In this document: piece by piece, positions 19,055 to 27,901 of the stretch | Layout of the letters: every line of letters begins with the position of its first letter | Numbering within the stretch: position 1 is the first letter of the stretch | DNA from: Hyphomonas sp. | Lineage (GTDB): Bacteria > Pseudomonadota > Alphaproteobacteria > Caulobacterales > Hyphomonadaceae | NCBI RefSeq assembly: GCF_022844445.1 | Contig: NZ_JALHLS010000009.1 | Location: 81,509-145,508, forward strand | Reading direction: 5' to 3' | DNA: 64,000 nucleotides | Made by a program: the position numbers and the translations under genes | Notes under the pieces: generated by a model | Seen by the model: the letters and a program-made list of their open reading frames with translations, nothing else | The model's database searches: none | What the model was told of the DNA's origin: nothing

Positions 19055-19631
19055 CTTCGCCGCCCTCATCGCCGCCTTTGTCCTCGCCGCGTGTTCGCCG
19101 GCTGAGGAGGAAGTCGTGCTGGCGCTTCCTCCGGCCCCGGACGACCGCTTCACCGAAGTACCCGAGGCACCTCAGGTGGTGGAGGTCAGCAGGGCCGCCG
19201 CGAAGACGCGCGACGAGCTGATCCACGAAGCCACCAAAGGCTCGCTGCGCGGTCTCGGCGTGATCGCGTCGCGCAATCCGGAGTTCAAGTCGAATGTCGG
19301 CGGCCAGTCGCATGACCGGTTCTGGGATCTTCTCCGCCGTACGGGCGTTGATCCGAACCGTAAACTCCGTGAACTGTTTGAACAGCCGGCTGGACTGCGC
19401 GAGATCGACGGCCAGCGCTGGTATGTCTGGCCGGACCTCGCTGCGAAAGACGCCGCTGACTTGATCCCGGAAAAGCTGACTTTCCAGGACCGGCGCCGGC
19501 TCGAGGAGCTGATCCGCGAAGACGGCATCGCGAAGATCCGCGCCGGTGAAGGCTATCCCGGCATGCGCACTGCCATCGCCGAAGACGGCACCTGGATTTA
19601 TTTCGTACTCGGACAGGACGGGGAGGAATGA
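19041..19631 (+). CDS. Lipoprotein of unknown function
   Basis: This 196-residue protein has a lipoprotein signal ending FVLAACS at residues 12-18. The mature protein is charged. Its C-terminal half, with [20 protein letters not shown] and [13 protein letters not shown], looks like a compact globular domain. I do not recognise the family. It overlaps the HAD gene by 14 bases upstream and the pterin dehydratase gene by 4 bases (ATGA) downstream, so the three genes are translated as a coupled set. Confidence 0.8.
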   Translation: MRCASFAALIAAFVLAACSPAEEEVVLALPPAPDDRFTEVPEAPQVVEVSRAAAKTRDELIHEATKGSLRGLGVIASRNPEFKSNVGGQSHDRFWDLLRRTGVDPNRKLRELFEQPAGLREIDGQRWYVWPDLAAKDAADLIPEKLTFQDRRRLEELIREDGIAKIRAGEGYPGMRTAIAEDGTWIYFVLGQDGEE

Positions 19632-19927
19632 GTATGAGCAAGAAAATCGGCGCTGCTGCAGCCGCGAAAGCCCTGAAGGGCTGGCAGGCTCTGGATGAGG
19701 AGCGCGACGCAATCCGCAAGAGTTTCAAGTTCGCCGATTTCAAGACTGCCTTCGCCTTCATGTCGGGCGCGGCGCTGAAGGCTGAGCAGATGGATCACCA
19801 TCCCGAATGGTTCAACGTCTACAACAGGGTGGACGTGGTCCTGACAACGCATGACGCTGACGGCGTGACTCAAAAGGACCTCGAGCTCGCCGGCTTTATG
19901 GACCAACTGGCCGGGCGGCTGGGCTAG
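19628..19927 (+). CDS. Pterin-4a-carbinolamine dehydratase (PCD/DCoH family)
   Basis: This 99-residue protein has the normal length for the family and the active-site pattern [21 protein letters not shown]. It dehydrates 4a-hydroxytetrahydropterin after aromatic amino-acid hydroxylation; in bacteria lacking such hydroxylases, homologues may serve molybdopterin or other roles. No phenylalanine hydroxylase gene is in the window. Translation starts within the stop of the preceding lipoprotein gene. Its stop overlaps the convergent nitrilase-family gene through a shared CTAG at 19924-19927. Confidence 0.94.
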   Translation: MSMSKKIGAAAAAKALKGWQALDEERDAIRKSFKFADFKTAFAFMSGAALKAEQMDHHPEWFNVYNRVDVVLTTHDADGVTQKDLELAGFMDQLAGRLG

Positions 19928-20817
19928 GCTTTCCACCCGCTCCCATAAAGATCTCTGCGCCGATCATTGAGGTTCTGGACCGTTCCGCGCAGGCGCGCTT
20001 CGGCAAGGTCGGCGAGGGACAGGTCGGCGACGATCATCGTCTCGGCATTCGGCTCAGCTTCGGCGCGGACGCCGTTCCATGCGAAGGGCAGGTCGCACGG
20101 TGTCAGGACGGCGCCCTGAGCATAATGGACATCCATGTTGCCGACATTCGGCAGGTTGCCGCAAACGCCCGACAGGATGACATAGATCTGGTTCTCGATG
20201 GCGCGGGCCGCGCAGCAATACCGTACACGGAGATAACCGTTCCGGTCGTCGGTGCAAAAGGGCACGAACAGCATCATCGCGCCCTGATCCACGAGATGGC
20301 GGACCTGTTCCGGGAACTCGCTGTCATAACAGATCGCGATACCTATGGGGCCGCAATCGGTTTCGATTACCTTGTTCTCGCTTCCGCCGGTGACGCCCCA
20401 ATAGCTGCGTTCGGAAGGCGTCGCGTGGATCTTCTCCTGCCGGTGCAGGCTGCCATCGCGCAGGGCAGCGTAGGCGATGTTCCGGATATCGCCGGAGGCA
20501 GTGCGGGTCACATGCGTGCCGCCGATCACGTTGATCCGGAAACGGACGGAAATGCCTTTCAATAGCGCCTCGAAACGGGGCGTGTATGCAGTCAGGGCGT
20601 CTATGGCTTCCTCAGGGCTGAGCAGCGTAGATGCGAGCGAAAGGGTTTGTAGCGTATAGAGTTCCGGAAATGTGATAAACTGCGCCTCATATTCGCTCGC
20701 GACGCGCGCATAATAGGTGATGCGATCTTCGAAATCCTCGAGGCTTGCGATGCGGCGCATCTCGAATTGGACCGAGGCGACGCGGACACGTTCGGACAGG
20801 GCGGGATGGGTCGGCAT
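19924..20817 (-). CDS. Carbon-nitrogen hydrolase (nitrilase superfamily)
   Basis: This 297-residue protein has the complete catalytic triad of the superfamily: Glu52 in FITFPELYT, Lys129 in [11 protein letters not shown] and Cys163 in [12 protein letters not shown]. Members hydrolyse amides or nitriles; amidase activity on a small amide is more likely than nitrile hydrolysis for this branch. It is cytosolic. It is the last gene of a four-gene operon behind MarR, OmpR-type and kinase genes (9-base gap), which suggests control with the signalling genes. The substrate is unknown. Confidence 0.93.
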   Translation of the reverse strand: MPTHPALSERVRVASVQFEMRRIASLEDFEDRITYYARVASEYEAQFITFPELYTLQTLSLASTLLSPEEAIDALTAYTPRFEALLKGISVRFRINVIGGTHVTRTASGDIRNIAYAALRDGSLHRQEKIHATPSERSYWGVTGGSENKVIETDCGPIGIAICYDSEFPEQVRHLVDQGAMMLFVPFCTDDRNGYLRVRYCCAARAIENQIYVILSGVCGNLPNVGNMDVHYAQGAVLTPCDLPFAWNGVRAEAEPNAETMIVADLSLADLAEARLRGTVQNLNDRRRDLYGSGWKA

Positions 20818-20826
20818 TCGGCGGTC

Positions 20827-22137
20827 CTATCGGGTCTCGGTCGGCAGGCGCAGGATGGCGCGCAGGCCGCCGAGGGGGCTTTTCATCAGGCGGATGTCGC
20901 CGCCATGGGCGCGCGCGGTATCGCGTGCGAGCGTGAGGCCAAGGCCGGTGCCCGGTGCATTCTGGGTGCGGGCGTCGTCAAGACGCGAGAAGGGGCGGAA
21001 GGCCTCTTCATGCCGCTCCGGCGGAATGCCTGGGCCGTCATCATCAACGGCGACTTCTGCCCAACGCGGCCCGTCGACGAGCACAATCTGAGCCTTCATC
21101 GCAAACTTCAGCGCGTTGGAAACAAGGTTTGTCACCGCGCGCTTGATCGCCAGCGGATGGCCCATGACGATTACCTGTGAAGGGCCGGTCACCGGTATAT
21201 GCGCGCCAAAGCTTCCGGCAATCTCGCGCACCATTGCGCCCAGATCGAAGAGGGCAGCCTCGTCGGCTTCCTCGCCGCGGGCAAAGGCGAGGTATTCGTC
21301 GAGCATCATCGCCATGTCGTCGAGGTCGGATCTTGCCGCGTGCAGATCGTCCGAATCCGGCATCATCGCGAGCGCGAGTTTGAGACGCGTCAGGGGCGTT
21401 CGCAGGTCATGGCTGACGCCGGCGAGCATTGCAGTGCGCTGTTCGGTGAAGGCGGTGAGGCGCTCTTTCATGTCGATCAGTGCGCGTGCGGCGTCGCGCA
21501 CTTCGGTCGCGCCGGAGGGATGGAAGTCCGGCAGGTCGCGGCCACGTCCGAAGGCGCGCGCGGCTTCGGAGAGACGCAGGATCGAGCGAACCTGCTGGTT
21601 CAGGAAGCCGACCGCGAGGGCCACCATCAGCAGCGAGAAGGCGATAACCCAGACGATGAAGATGTGCGAGTTGATCATGAAGGCGCGCTTGCGGTCGATA
21701 ATGATCTCTCCGGCGCCGTCATTGACGGGGAAGCGCAGGTGCAGCCGCGAGTCGTCGCGCGCAAGGCCGACGAAGACCGGGACGCCAAGCCGCTCGGCGA
21801 GTTCGGACTTCAGAGCCTCATCATAGGCGAAGTTCTGCTTGAGGTCCGTTTCCGGAATCGTCTGTGCAGAAAGGGAGCAGGTGAACCAGGTGTCCAGCTG
21901 CATCTGGATGCGCGTGTGATCGCGTGCGCTATAGTCCGGATTGAGGCAGGCGGCGCGGATGAGGTTGGCGTCGCGCGTGATGGCCTGGGCGAGCTTGCGA
22001 TTCACTTCGGCCACCTGGCTGGAATAGTAATACCAGGTCATCAGCGACAGAATCAGCAGCACTGGCATCAGGATGATCAGCAGGCTTCGGGCATAGAGCC
22101 CGCGCGGTGTAACGTCCCTGAGGCGTGGTCTGGGCAT
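20827..22137 (-). CDS. Two-component sensor histidine kinase, EnvZ-like
   Basis: This 436-residue kinase has TM1 (about residues 14-34), a periplasmic sensor domain (about 35-150) containing a Cys pair, TM2 (IFIVWVIAFSLLMVALAVGF), HAMP, and the dimerisation/phosphorylation site VSHDLRTPLTRLKLAL. The ATP-binding domain has the N-box VTNLVSNALKFA, VDDDGPGIP and GTGLGLTLARDTARAHGG. It presumably phosphorylates the response regulator encoded one base upstream. The overall build follows EnvZ and the kinases found beside PetR-type regulators. The signal is unknown. Confidence 0.95.
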   Translation of the reverse strand: MPRPRLRDVTPRGLYARSLLIILMPVLLILSLMTWYYYSSQVAEVNRKLAQAITRDANLIRAACLNPDYSARDHTRIQMQLDTWFTCSLSAQTIPETDLKQNFAYDEALKSELAERLGVPVFVGLARDDSRLHLRFPVNDGAGEIIIDRKRAFMINSHIFIVWVIAFSLLMVALAVGFLNQQVRSILRLSEAARAFGRGRDLPDFHPSGATEVRDAARALIDMKERLTAFTEQRTAMLAGVSHDLRTPLTRLKLALAMMPDSDDLHAARSDLDDMAMMLDEYLAFARGEEADEAALFDLGAMVREIAGSFGAHIPVTGPSQVIVMGHPLAIKRAVTNLVSNALKFAMKAQIVLVDGPRWAEVAVDDDGPGIPPERHEEAFRPFSRLDDARTQNAPGTGLGLTLARDTARAHGGDIRLMKSPLGGLRAILRLPTETR

Positions 22138-22138
22138 G

Positions 22139-22822
22139 TCAGTCGGGCATCAGGCGGTAGCCGATGCCGCGCACGGTCTGGATATGCACCGGTTCTTTCG
22201 GGTTCGGTTCGATCTTCCGTCTCAGTCTTGTCACCTGTACGTCCACGGAGCGTTCGAGGCCGGCCGAGGTCAGCTCGGCGAGGTCTTCGCGGCTGACGGG
22301 TTCGCCGGCATTGCGGGCCAGGACAGTGAGCAACTGCAGTTCGGCGTCGGTCAGGCGGATGCGTTCATCGCCGGATTTGAGTTCGCCGCGCGCGGCATTG
22401 AAGACGAGACCGGACATCTCGACCTCGTCCGGCGGCGGGGCGGATTTCTGCGAGCGGCGCAGGATTGCCTCGCAGCGCAGGACAAGTTCTTCCGGCTCGA
22501 AGGGCTTGGCGAGATAGTCGTCTGCGCCGAGGCGGAGGCCCTCGATCCGGTCGCTGGTCTGGCCGCGCGCCGTCAGCAGCATCACCGGCGTTTCCCGAGC
22601 GGGTCCTTTGCGGATGCCGGAGAGGAGGGAGAGGCCGTCCTCGCCCGGCATCATGATGTCGAGGATGGCGAGGTCGAAGGCGAGGTTTTCCATCAGGCTG
22701 CGGGCGGTCGCGGCGTCTGGTGCTGCGCTGACGCGGAAGCCCTTCAGCGTCAGGAAACGCTTGGTCAGGTCGCGGATGCGGTCGTCATCATCAACGATGA
22801 GGATGTGGGCTGGCTCTTTCAT
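22139..22822 (-). CDS. OmpR-family response regulator, PetR-like
   Basis: This 227-residue regulator has a receiver with ILIVDDDDRIRD (acidic pocket), phospho-acceptor Asp in LAILDIMMPGEDGL, and LLTARG and LAKPFEPEEL with the conserved Lys. The C-terminal winged helix includes LTDAELQLLTVLARNAGEPVS and RSVDVQVTRLRRKIE. The arrangement beside a MarR gene matches petP-petR of Rhodobacter and other alphaproteobacteria, where PetR affects cytochrome bc1 and respiratory genes. The name is inferred from context, so no symbol is given. It sits 6 bases from the MarR gene and 1 base from the kinase gene. Confidence 0.94.
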   Translation of the reverse strand: MKEPAHILIVDDDDRIRDLTKRFLTLKGFRVSAAPDAATARSLMENLAFDLAILDIMMPGEDGLSLLSGIRKGPARETPVMLLTARGQTSDRIEGLRLGADDYLAKPFEPEELVLRCEAILRRSQKSAPPPDEVEMSGLVFNAARGELKSGDERIRLTDAELQLLTVLARNAGEPVSREDLAELTSAGLERSVDVQVTRLRRKIEPNPKEPVHIQTVRGIGYRLMPD

Positions 22823-22828
22823 CGGGAC

Positions 22829-23293
22829 CTACTTCACCAGCGCTTCGAGCAGGAAGCGGGCGCCGGCGACGGCTTCGGGGCCGCTGGCCCGGAAGGCGAG
22901 GCGCAGGCGCTCGCGCACCTCGATGGCCAGGGGGGTGGTCAGGGTCACGCCGGCGTCTGAAAGGGTCAGCTTGCGGCGCCGGGCGTCGCTCGTCTCACGG
23001 GCACGCTCGATCAGGCCGCGCTCGTCCAGCTTGCCGATCAGGCGGGCAAAGGTGGGCACCGTCATGCCGAGTCCGCTGCGCAATTCGCTGACCGTCAGGC
23101 CCGGCCGGTAGCGGACGGCCATGAGAATCTGCAGCTCTGGCTTGCTCAGACCGGCCTTCTTGCGCGCGCTTTCAGCTGCCCTAGCGAGCACAGAAGCCCC
23201 TGAAATCAGGAGACCTGCGCTGCGGTCCAGCTCCTGATCGGTCAGGAACAGCCGGGGGTCGAAAGGCCGGTTCAGGTTGACGGGCGATGCCAT
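22829..23293 (-). CDS. MarR-family regulator, PetP-like
   Basis: This 154-residue winged-helix regulator is read from the ATG at 23293; the longer frame upstream lies across the ilvE start and is not credible. DNA-binding elements are GLSKPELQILMAV, LTVSELRSGLGMTVPTFARLIGKL and the wing RARETSDARRRKLTL. It is the first gene of the operon with the OmpR-type regulator. In alphaproteobacteria this MarR/OmpR pairing is known as PetP/PetR. It probably controls its own operon and perhaps the divergent ilvE gene 51 bases away. Confidence 0.93.
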   Translation of the reverse strand: MASPVNLNRPFDPRLFLTDQELDRSAGLLISGASVLARAAESARKKAGLSKPELQILMAVRYRPGLTVSELRSGLGMTVPTFARLIGKLDERGLIERARETSDARRRKLTLSDAGVTLTTPLAIEVRERLRLAFRASGPEAVAGARFLLEALVK

Positions 23294-23344
23294 AAGTCGG
23301 AAATGAACCCGAATACGCAGAAAGTTCAAGCGAGGAGCGTTCCA

Positions 23345-24229
23345 ATGGCTGCCATCCCCTACGATGACCGAGACGGATACATCTGGATGGACGGGGCGTT
23401 CGTCCCCTGGCGCGAGTCCAAGGTTCACGTCCTGACACATGCGCTCCACTATGCTTCGGCCGTGTTCGAGGGCGAGCGGGCTTATGGCGGCAAGATCTTC
23501 CGGTCGCTGGACCATTCCAAGCGCCTTCATCGCTCGGCCGGCATCATGGGCTTCGACATCCCGTTCAGCGTGGACCAGGTCGAGCAGGCCAAAAAGGAGG
23601 CGCTGGTGAAATCCGGCCTCGAGAGCGCCTATGTGCGGGCGATTGCCTGGCGCGGCTCCGAGATGATGGGCGTCTCGGCCCAGAACAACACGATTCACCT
23701 GGCCGTGGCCGTCTGGCACTGGGGCGACTATTTTGCCGACAAAATGAAGGGCATCCGCCTGACGCATGCCCAGTGGCGGCGTCCGGCTCCCGATACGGCG
23801 CCTTGCGAGGCAAAGGCGGCCGGCCTCTACATGATTTGCACCCTGTCGAAGCACGCGGCTGAGAAGGCCGGCTACCAGGATGCGCTGATGCTGGACTACC
23901 GAGGCCAGGTGGCCGAGGCGACCGGCGCAAACATCTTCTTCGTGCGCGACGGCGCGCTGCACACACCGACGCCGGATTGTTTCCTGAACGGGCTGACCCG
24001 GCAGACGACGATCGCGCTGGCCAAAGCCCGGAAGATCGAAGTGATCGAGCGGGCAATCTTCCCGAACGAGCTGCCCTCATTCACCGAATGCTTCATCACC
24101 GGTTCGGCGGCGGAACTCACCCCTGTCGCCGAGATCGGCGAGCATCGCTACAAACCGGGTGCGATTTCTGAGGCGCTGGTGAATGACTATTCGGCGCTGT
24201 GCAACGGCAGGCTGGAACTCGCCCTCTAG
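23345..24229 (+). CDS. ilvE: Branched-chain amino acid aminotransferase
   Basis: This 294-residue PLP enzyme of fold type IV transfers the amino group between branched-chain 2-oxo acids and glutamate. The ATG at 23345 is preferred over one 42 bases upstream because GAGGAG lies 8 bases before it. Motifs seen: THALHYASAVFEGERAY, RAIAWRGSEMMG, CEAKAAGLYM (region of the PLP Lys/substrate pocket), EATGANIFFVRDG, LNGLTRQT and ECFITGSAAELTPV. It is divergent from the MarR gene and may share regulation with that operon. Confidence 0.95.
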   Translation: MAAIPYDDRDGYIWMDGAFVPWRESKVHVLTHALHYASAVFEGERAYGGKIFRSLDHSKRLHRSAGIMGFDIPFSVDQVEQAKKEALVKSGLESAYVRAIAWRGSEMMGVSAQNNTIHLAVAVWHWGDYFADKMKGIRLTHAQWRRPAPDTAPCEAKAAGLYMICTLSKHAAEKAGYQDALMLDYRGQVAEATGANIFFVRDGALHTPTPDCFLNGLTRQTTIALAKARKIEVIERAIFPNELPSFTECFITGSAAELTPVAEIGEHRYKPGAISEALVNDYSALCNGRLELAL

Positions 24230-24296
24230 GCAGTTCCCCTGTCGCGCCGCGTGGCGGCGGCGTAGGATGCTGCCTCCTGAGCGTGAGGGAGGTCAC

Positions 24297-24818
24297 ATGA
24301 TCATCGAAGCCGTCGTCAGTCTGGTGAACACCGTGCTGCACAGAACCGGCAATGCCGGCAAGGCGGAGCAGGCGGTTGATGCCTTCCGCTCGCGCCGGCC
24401 GCTCGTGCCCGACGCGAACGCGAAGATCGACGCCGAGACCTCGCAGGGCGACCGGCTCTCGGATGCGATCGCGCGGATCGGCGGCTCCTGGCCGTTCATC
24501 ACCGGCTTTGTGCTGTTCCTGATCCTTTGGATCGTGGGCAATGGCGTATTGCTTGGAACGCAGGACCGGTTTGATCCCTACCCGTTCATATTTCTGAACC
24601 TCGTCCTGTCGATGGTGGCGGCGCTGCAGGCCCCGATCATCATGATGAGCCAGAACCGCCAATCGGCGAAAGACCGGCTGGTGGCGAACACCGACTATGA
24701 AGTGAACCTCAAGGCGGAGCTGGAGATTCTGGCCCTGCACGAGAAGATCGACCGGCTGGAGGCGCAACAGGCGGCGATGCTGGCGCACCTTTCCGCGATG
24801 CGCGGCGCGCCAGGCTGA
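24297..24818 (+). CDS. DUF1003 membrane protein
   Basis: The protein is 173 residues from the ATG at 24297, which has GAGGGAGGT just upstream. Two TM segments (FITGFVLFLILWIVGNGVLL and FIFLNLVLSMVAALQAPIIM) flank the DUF1003 loop DRFDPYPFIFLNLVLS, and MMSQNRQSAKDRL follows. The C-terminal helix (ELEILALHEKIDRLEAQQ) is probably a coiled coil. The family is widespread in bacteria, sits in the inner membrane and has no established biochemical role. Confidence 0.92.
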   Translation: MIIEAVVSLVNTVLHRTGNAGKAEQAVDAFRSRRPLVPDANAKIDAETSQGDRLSDAIARIGGSWPFITGFVLFLILWIVGNGVLLGTQDRFDPYPFIFLNLVLSMVAALQAPIIMMSQNRQSAKDRLVANTDYEVNLKAELEILALHEKIDRLEAQQAAMLAHLSAMRGAPG

Positions 24819-24827
24819 GGCGGGCGG

Positions 24828-25739
24828 TCAGGTCAGGATGTCGCTGGCCGGGACCCTGGCTTCGCGCCGGGCGATGAAGTGGGTCTCGAAGGCGACGACG
24901 AGGCAGGCGGCAATGATGATGGCGGCGCCGGCATAGACGCGCCAGCCGGGAATCTCCTGGAAGAAGACATAGCCGAGCAGGGCCGACCAGATCAGGCCGG
25001 TATACTCGAAGGGTGCAAGCGTTTGCGCCTTCGCCTTGGCGTAGGCGAGCGTCATCATCCACCAGATACCGATGCCGAGGAAGGCAACGCCGATCATCGG
25101 ACCCCAGGAATGCGCTTGCGGCGTCCACTGGGTGAAGAGGAGCATGAAGGGCAGCAGGAAGAGCGCGGGGAAGACGTTCATGAACGTGACCAGCGTCAGG
25201 CTGTCTTCCTCCTTCGTCCGCAGGCGGAGGAGCACGATGTTGAGCGCATAGAGCACGGCGGAGATGAGGATCGCGCCCGTGCCATACAGCCGGTTGCCGT
25301 CCGCCGGGCCGCCGGCGGTTTCGGCGGTGGCGGCCAGGGCTGCGCCGGCAAAGCCGACGAGAGAGGCGCCGATGGTCACCGGGCTCATCTTTTCACCAAG
25401 GATGACGCGTGCGATCGGCGCAATCATCAGCGCGGCTGTGAAGCCCATGACGACGGCTTCGGCAAGGGCGATCTGCGTCAGCGAATAGAAGAAGGCGAAG
25501 GCAGAAATGACCTGTGCGAGGGAGCGCAGGGCGTGGAAGCGGATGGCGGGCAGGGCGGGGACGGGCCGGCGGCTGGCGGCGAACAGCGCAACCATGATGA
25601 CCGAGCCGAGGATGTAGCGCCAGGCAGTGGCAGTCAGCACGCTGGTGCCGCCCATCATCACATGTTTCATCACGGCGTCGACGCCGCATCCGAAGATGAC
25701 GCCGAAGCAGACGAGCAGGATGGGATGGGGCAGGCGCAT
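24828..25739 (-). CDS. EamA/DMT-family transporter
   Basis: This 303-residue protein has about ten hydrophobic segments arranged as two five-TM EamA repeats, the first including LAEAVVMGFTAALMIAPIARVILGEKM and the second APFEYTGLIWSALLGYVFFQE. The drug/metabolite exporters of this family move amino acids, S-adenosylmethionine or other metabolites; the substrate here is unknown. It converges with the DUF1003 gene (9 bases between stops) and lies downstream of the exchanger gene on its own strand (45 bases). Confidence 0.93.
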   Translation of the reverse strand: MRLPHPILLVCFGVIFGCGVDAVMKHVMMGGTSVLTATAWRYILGSVIMVALFAASRRPVPALPAIRFHALRSLAQVISAFAFFYSLTQIALAEAVVMGFTAALMIAPIARVILGEKMSPVTIGASLVGFAGAALAATAETAGGPADGNRLYGTGAILISAVLYALNIVLLRLRTKEEDSLTLVTFMNVFPALFLLPFMLLFTQWTPQAHSWGPMIGVAFLGIGIWWMMTLAYAKAKAQTLAPFEYTGLIWSALLGYVFFQEIPGWRVYAGAAIIIAACLVVAFETHFIARREARVPASDILT

Positions 25740-25784
25740 GACCGGCGTGGAGTGGAGCCGCGCGGGCCCCGCGTCAAGCCGCGA

Positions 25785-26744
25785 TCACGCGGCCGAGTTC
25801 ATCCCCAGCCAGACGCAATAGCCGACATAGGCTGCCAGCATGAGCCCGCCCTCGACCCGGCCGATGCGCCAGCGGGACATGGCCGTCATGAACAGCAGCA
25901 CCGTAGCGGCGATCATCACCCAGATGTCGAGGCTGGCGATCTGAGGCGGCACCGGGATCGGCTTCACCATGGCGGTGACGCCGAGGATGCCGAGGACGTT
26001 GTAGATGTTGGAGCCGACGATGTTGCCGAAGGCGATGTCGCTGTGCTTGCGCAGGGCGGCCATGACCGAGGTGACGAATTCCGGAAGCGAGGTGCCGACG
26101 GCGACGATGGTGAGGCCGATGATGGTTTCGGAGACGTTGAAGTCGCGCGCGATGTCGATGGCGCTGGTCACGAGGAAGCGGGCGCCGAGGATGGTGAGGG
26201 CAAGGCCCCCGATGACGAAGACGAGGTCGAGCGCAATGCCGGCGGGCGAAGGCTTCGGCGCGTCTGCCATGGTGCCGGCGGCCGCGTCCGCGGCGGCATT
26301 GGACTGGCGCTCCTGCCGGAAGGCAAAATAGACGTAACCGCCGAGCGCGGCGACGAAGACGGCGCCGAGGACCGGTGTCAGCTGGCCGTAGAGGACCGCG
26401 CCCAGACACATCAGTGTGGAGAGCGCAAGGACGATGCCGTCGCGTTTGAAAGTCCCGCGGGCGACCGCAATCGGGAAGATGATTGCCGAGATGCCGAGAA
26501 TCAGAAGGATGTTGGCGGTATTGGAGCCGACGATATTGCCGACCGCAATGCCCGGTGAGCCGGCGAAGGCTGCCTGGAGGCTGGTGACGAGTTCGGGCGT
26601 CGAGGTGCCGAAGCCAACGAGGGTCAGGCCGATCAGCAAGGGCGAGACGCGGAACTTCTGGGCGATCTGGACAGCGCCGCGCACCAGCAGTTCGCCGCCG
26701 GCGACAAGAAGGACGAGGCCCAGCAGCAGGAACAGGATGGTCAT
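25785..26744 (-). CDS. Calcium/sodium antiporter, YrbG-like (CaCA superfamily)
   Basis: This 319-residue protein has about ten TM segments and the two inverted alpha repeats of cation/Ca2+ exchangers: GFGTSTPELVTSLQA with GNIVGSNTANILLILG in the N-half, and AVGTSLPEFVTSVMA with GNIVGSNIYNVLGILG in the C-half. The Glu in each TPE/LPE is the ion ligand in the family. A cytoplasmic loop rich in Ala and Pro (about residues 150-175) separates the halves. It exports Ca2+ in exchange for Na+ or H+. Confidence 0.95.
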   Translation of the reverse strand: MTILFLLLGLVLLVAGGELLVRGAVQIAQKFRVSPLLIGLTLVGFGTSTPELVTSLQAAFAGSPGIAVGNIVGSNTANILLILGISAIIFPIAVARGTFKRDGIVLALSTLMCLGAVLYGQLTPVLGAVFVAALGGYVYFAFRQERQSNAAADAAAGTMADAPKPSPAGIALDLVFVIGGLALTILGARFLVTSAIDIARDFNVSETIIGLTIVAVGTSLPEFVTSVMAALRKHSDIAFGNIVGSNIYNVLGILGVTAMVKPIPVPPQIASLDIWVMIAATVLLFMTAMSRWRIGRVEGGLMLAAYVGYCVWLGMNSAA

Positions 26745-26912
26745 GATTCGGTTTTCCCTAGGGCACCGGCCCTCGGAGCAGGGATGTGGCGCATCCCGGA
26801 GCTGACGGAAAGCCCGGATTCGGGATTTTTTCAGCCGGCCAGGTATCAGCCCGCCTCTTCACGGACCCGTCGAAGCGGACCAAACTGCGCAGCCAGGGCC
26901 TTGGAGGCGCAT

Positions 26913-27893
26913 GTGGATAACCCAATCAGCCCGCCCGATTTCGCCGCCGTGCTGCGCAGCGTGGCCTCGCCGATCGTCGTCTATGACCGGGAGTTCCGGT
27001 TCACCTATGCCAACCCGGCCTTCTGCCTGTCGGTGCACAAGACCTGGGAGGAACTCGAGGGTCGGCGGGTCGGTGAGGTGTTCCCGGAGGCGCCGGAGCG
27101 GACGCAGGAGATCATCGCGCGGTTCGCCCGTGTCTGGGCGGGCGAAACCATGCGCTCGCCCGGCCAGCCCTACCGCTTGCCGGGACCGGACGGGCGCCTG
27201 AAGGAACGCTACTGGCGCTCGGTCGAGACGCCGCTCTACGGGCCCGACGGGACGGTGACGCATGTCGTGCAGGCGGGTGAGGACATTACTGAAGCGATCG
27301 GCCTGAAGCGGCAGAAGGACGCGATTACTTCAGAACTCGAGCACCGCCTGCGCAATACGCTGGCGATGGTCGGCTCACTGGCGATGTTGACCGGGCAGCA
27401 CACGCCGACGGTTGAGGCGTTCATCGACTCCTTCACCGACCGGCTGGAAGCGATGAGCCGGAACCTGACAATGATCTCCGACCATCATTGGGAAGGCCTG
27501 CCCTTCCGCACCATCCTGGAGGCAGAGCTGGCGCAGGTCGTCTCGCTCGACGATCCCCGTGTGCGGGTCAGCGGGCCCGACCTGATGCTGTCGGTGCAGG
27601 CGACCAAATGGACGGCGCTGCTGGTGCACGAGATGGTGACGAACGCCGTTCGGCATGGGTGTTTCTCCGTACCCGGAGGAACGCTGTCCGTCAGCTGGCG
27701 AGTGGACGGCGACGTGTTCACCTCGGACTGGGTCGAAACCGGGCGCCGGGAGCAGGGCGAGCCCACGCGCAAGGGTTTCGGCACGCAGCTTCTTACGCTG
27801 ACGCCGGGTATAAGGTTCGACCGGGTGCTGGAGGAAACCGGTCTGCGCCAGCGGACAACCGCGCCGGCGGGGATATTCACGATGGGCGGCTGA
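26913..27893 (+). CDS. PAS-domain HWE-family histidine kinase
   Basis: This soluble kinase is about 326 residues from a GTG at 26913 with GGAGG at 26902-26906; an upstream ATG at 26784 adds 43 residues with no recognisable domain. A PAS domain (about residues 15-130, with VVYDREFRFTYANPAFC and HVVQAGEDITE) is followed by the HWE phosphorylation site EHRLRNTLAMVGSLA. The ATP-binding part has ALLVHEMVTNAVRHG, DWVETG and GFGTQLL. HWE kinases often feed PhyR in the general stress response, and a PhyR gene converges with it 8 bases away. Confidence 0.92.
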   Translation: MDNPISPPDFAAVLRSVASPIVVYDREFRFTYANPAFCLSVHKTWEELEGRRVGEVFPEAPERTQEIIARFARVWAGETMRSPGQPYRLPGPDGRLKERYWRSVETPLYGPDGTVTHVVQAGEDITEAIGLKRQKDAITSELEHRLRNTLAMVGSLAMLTGQHTPTVEAFIDSFTDRLEAMSRNLTMISDHHWEGLPFRTILEAELAQVVSLDDPRVRVSGPDLMLSVQATKWTALLVHEMVTNAVRHGCFSVPGGTLSVSWRVDGDVFTSDWVETGRREQGEPTRKGFGTQLLTLTPGIRFDRVLEETGLRQRTTAPAGIFTMGG

Positions 27894-27901
27894 CGGGTTG
27901 C

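Noticed and set aside
24879..26558. A 559-codon plus-strand frame across the DMT and Ca2+ exchanger genes
   Set aside because: It spans two clear membrane-protein genes and their gap. The Glu/Asp/Gly/His-rich product is typical of antisense to TM segments.
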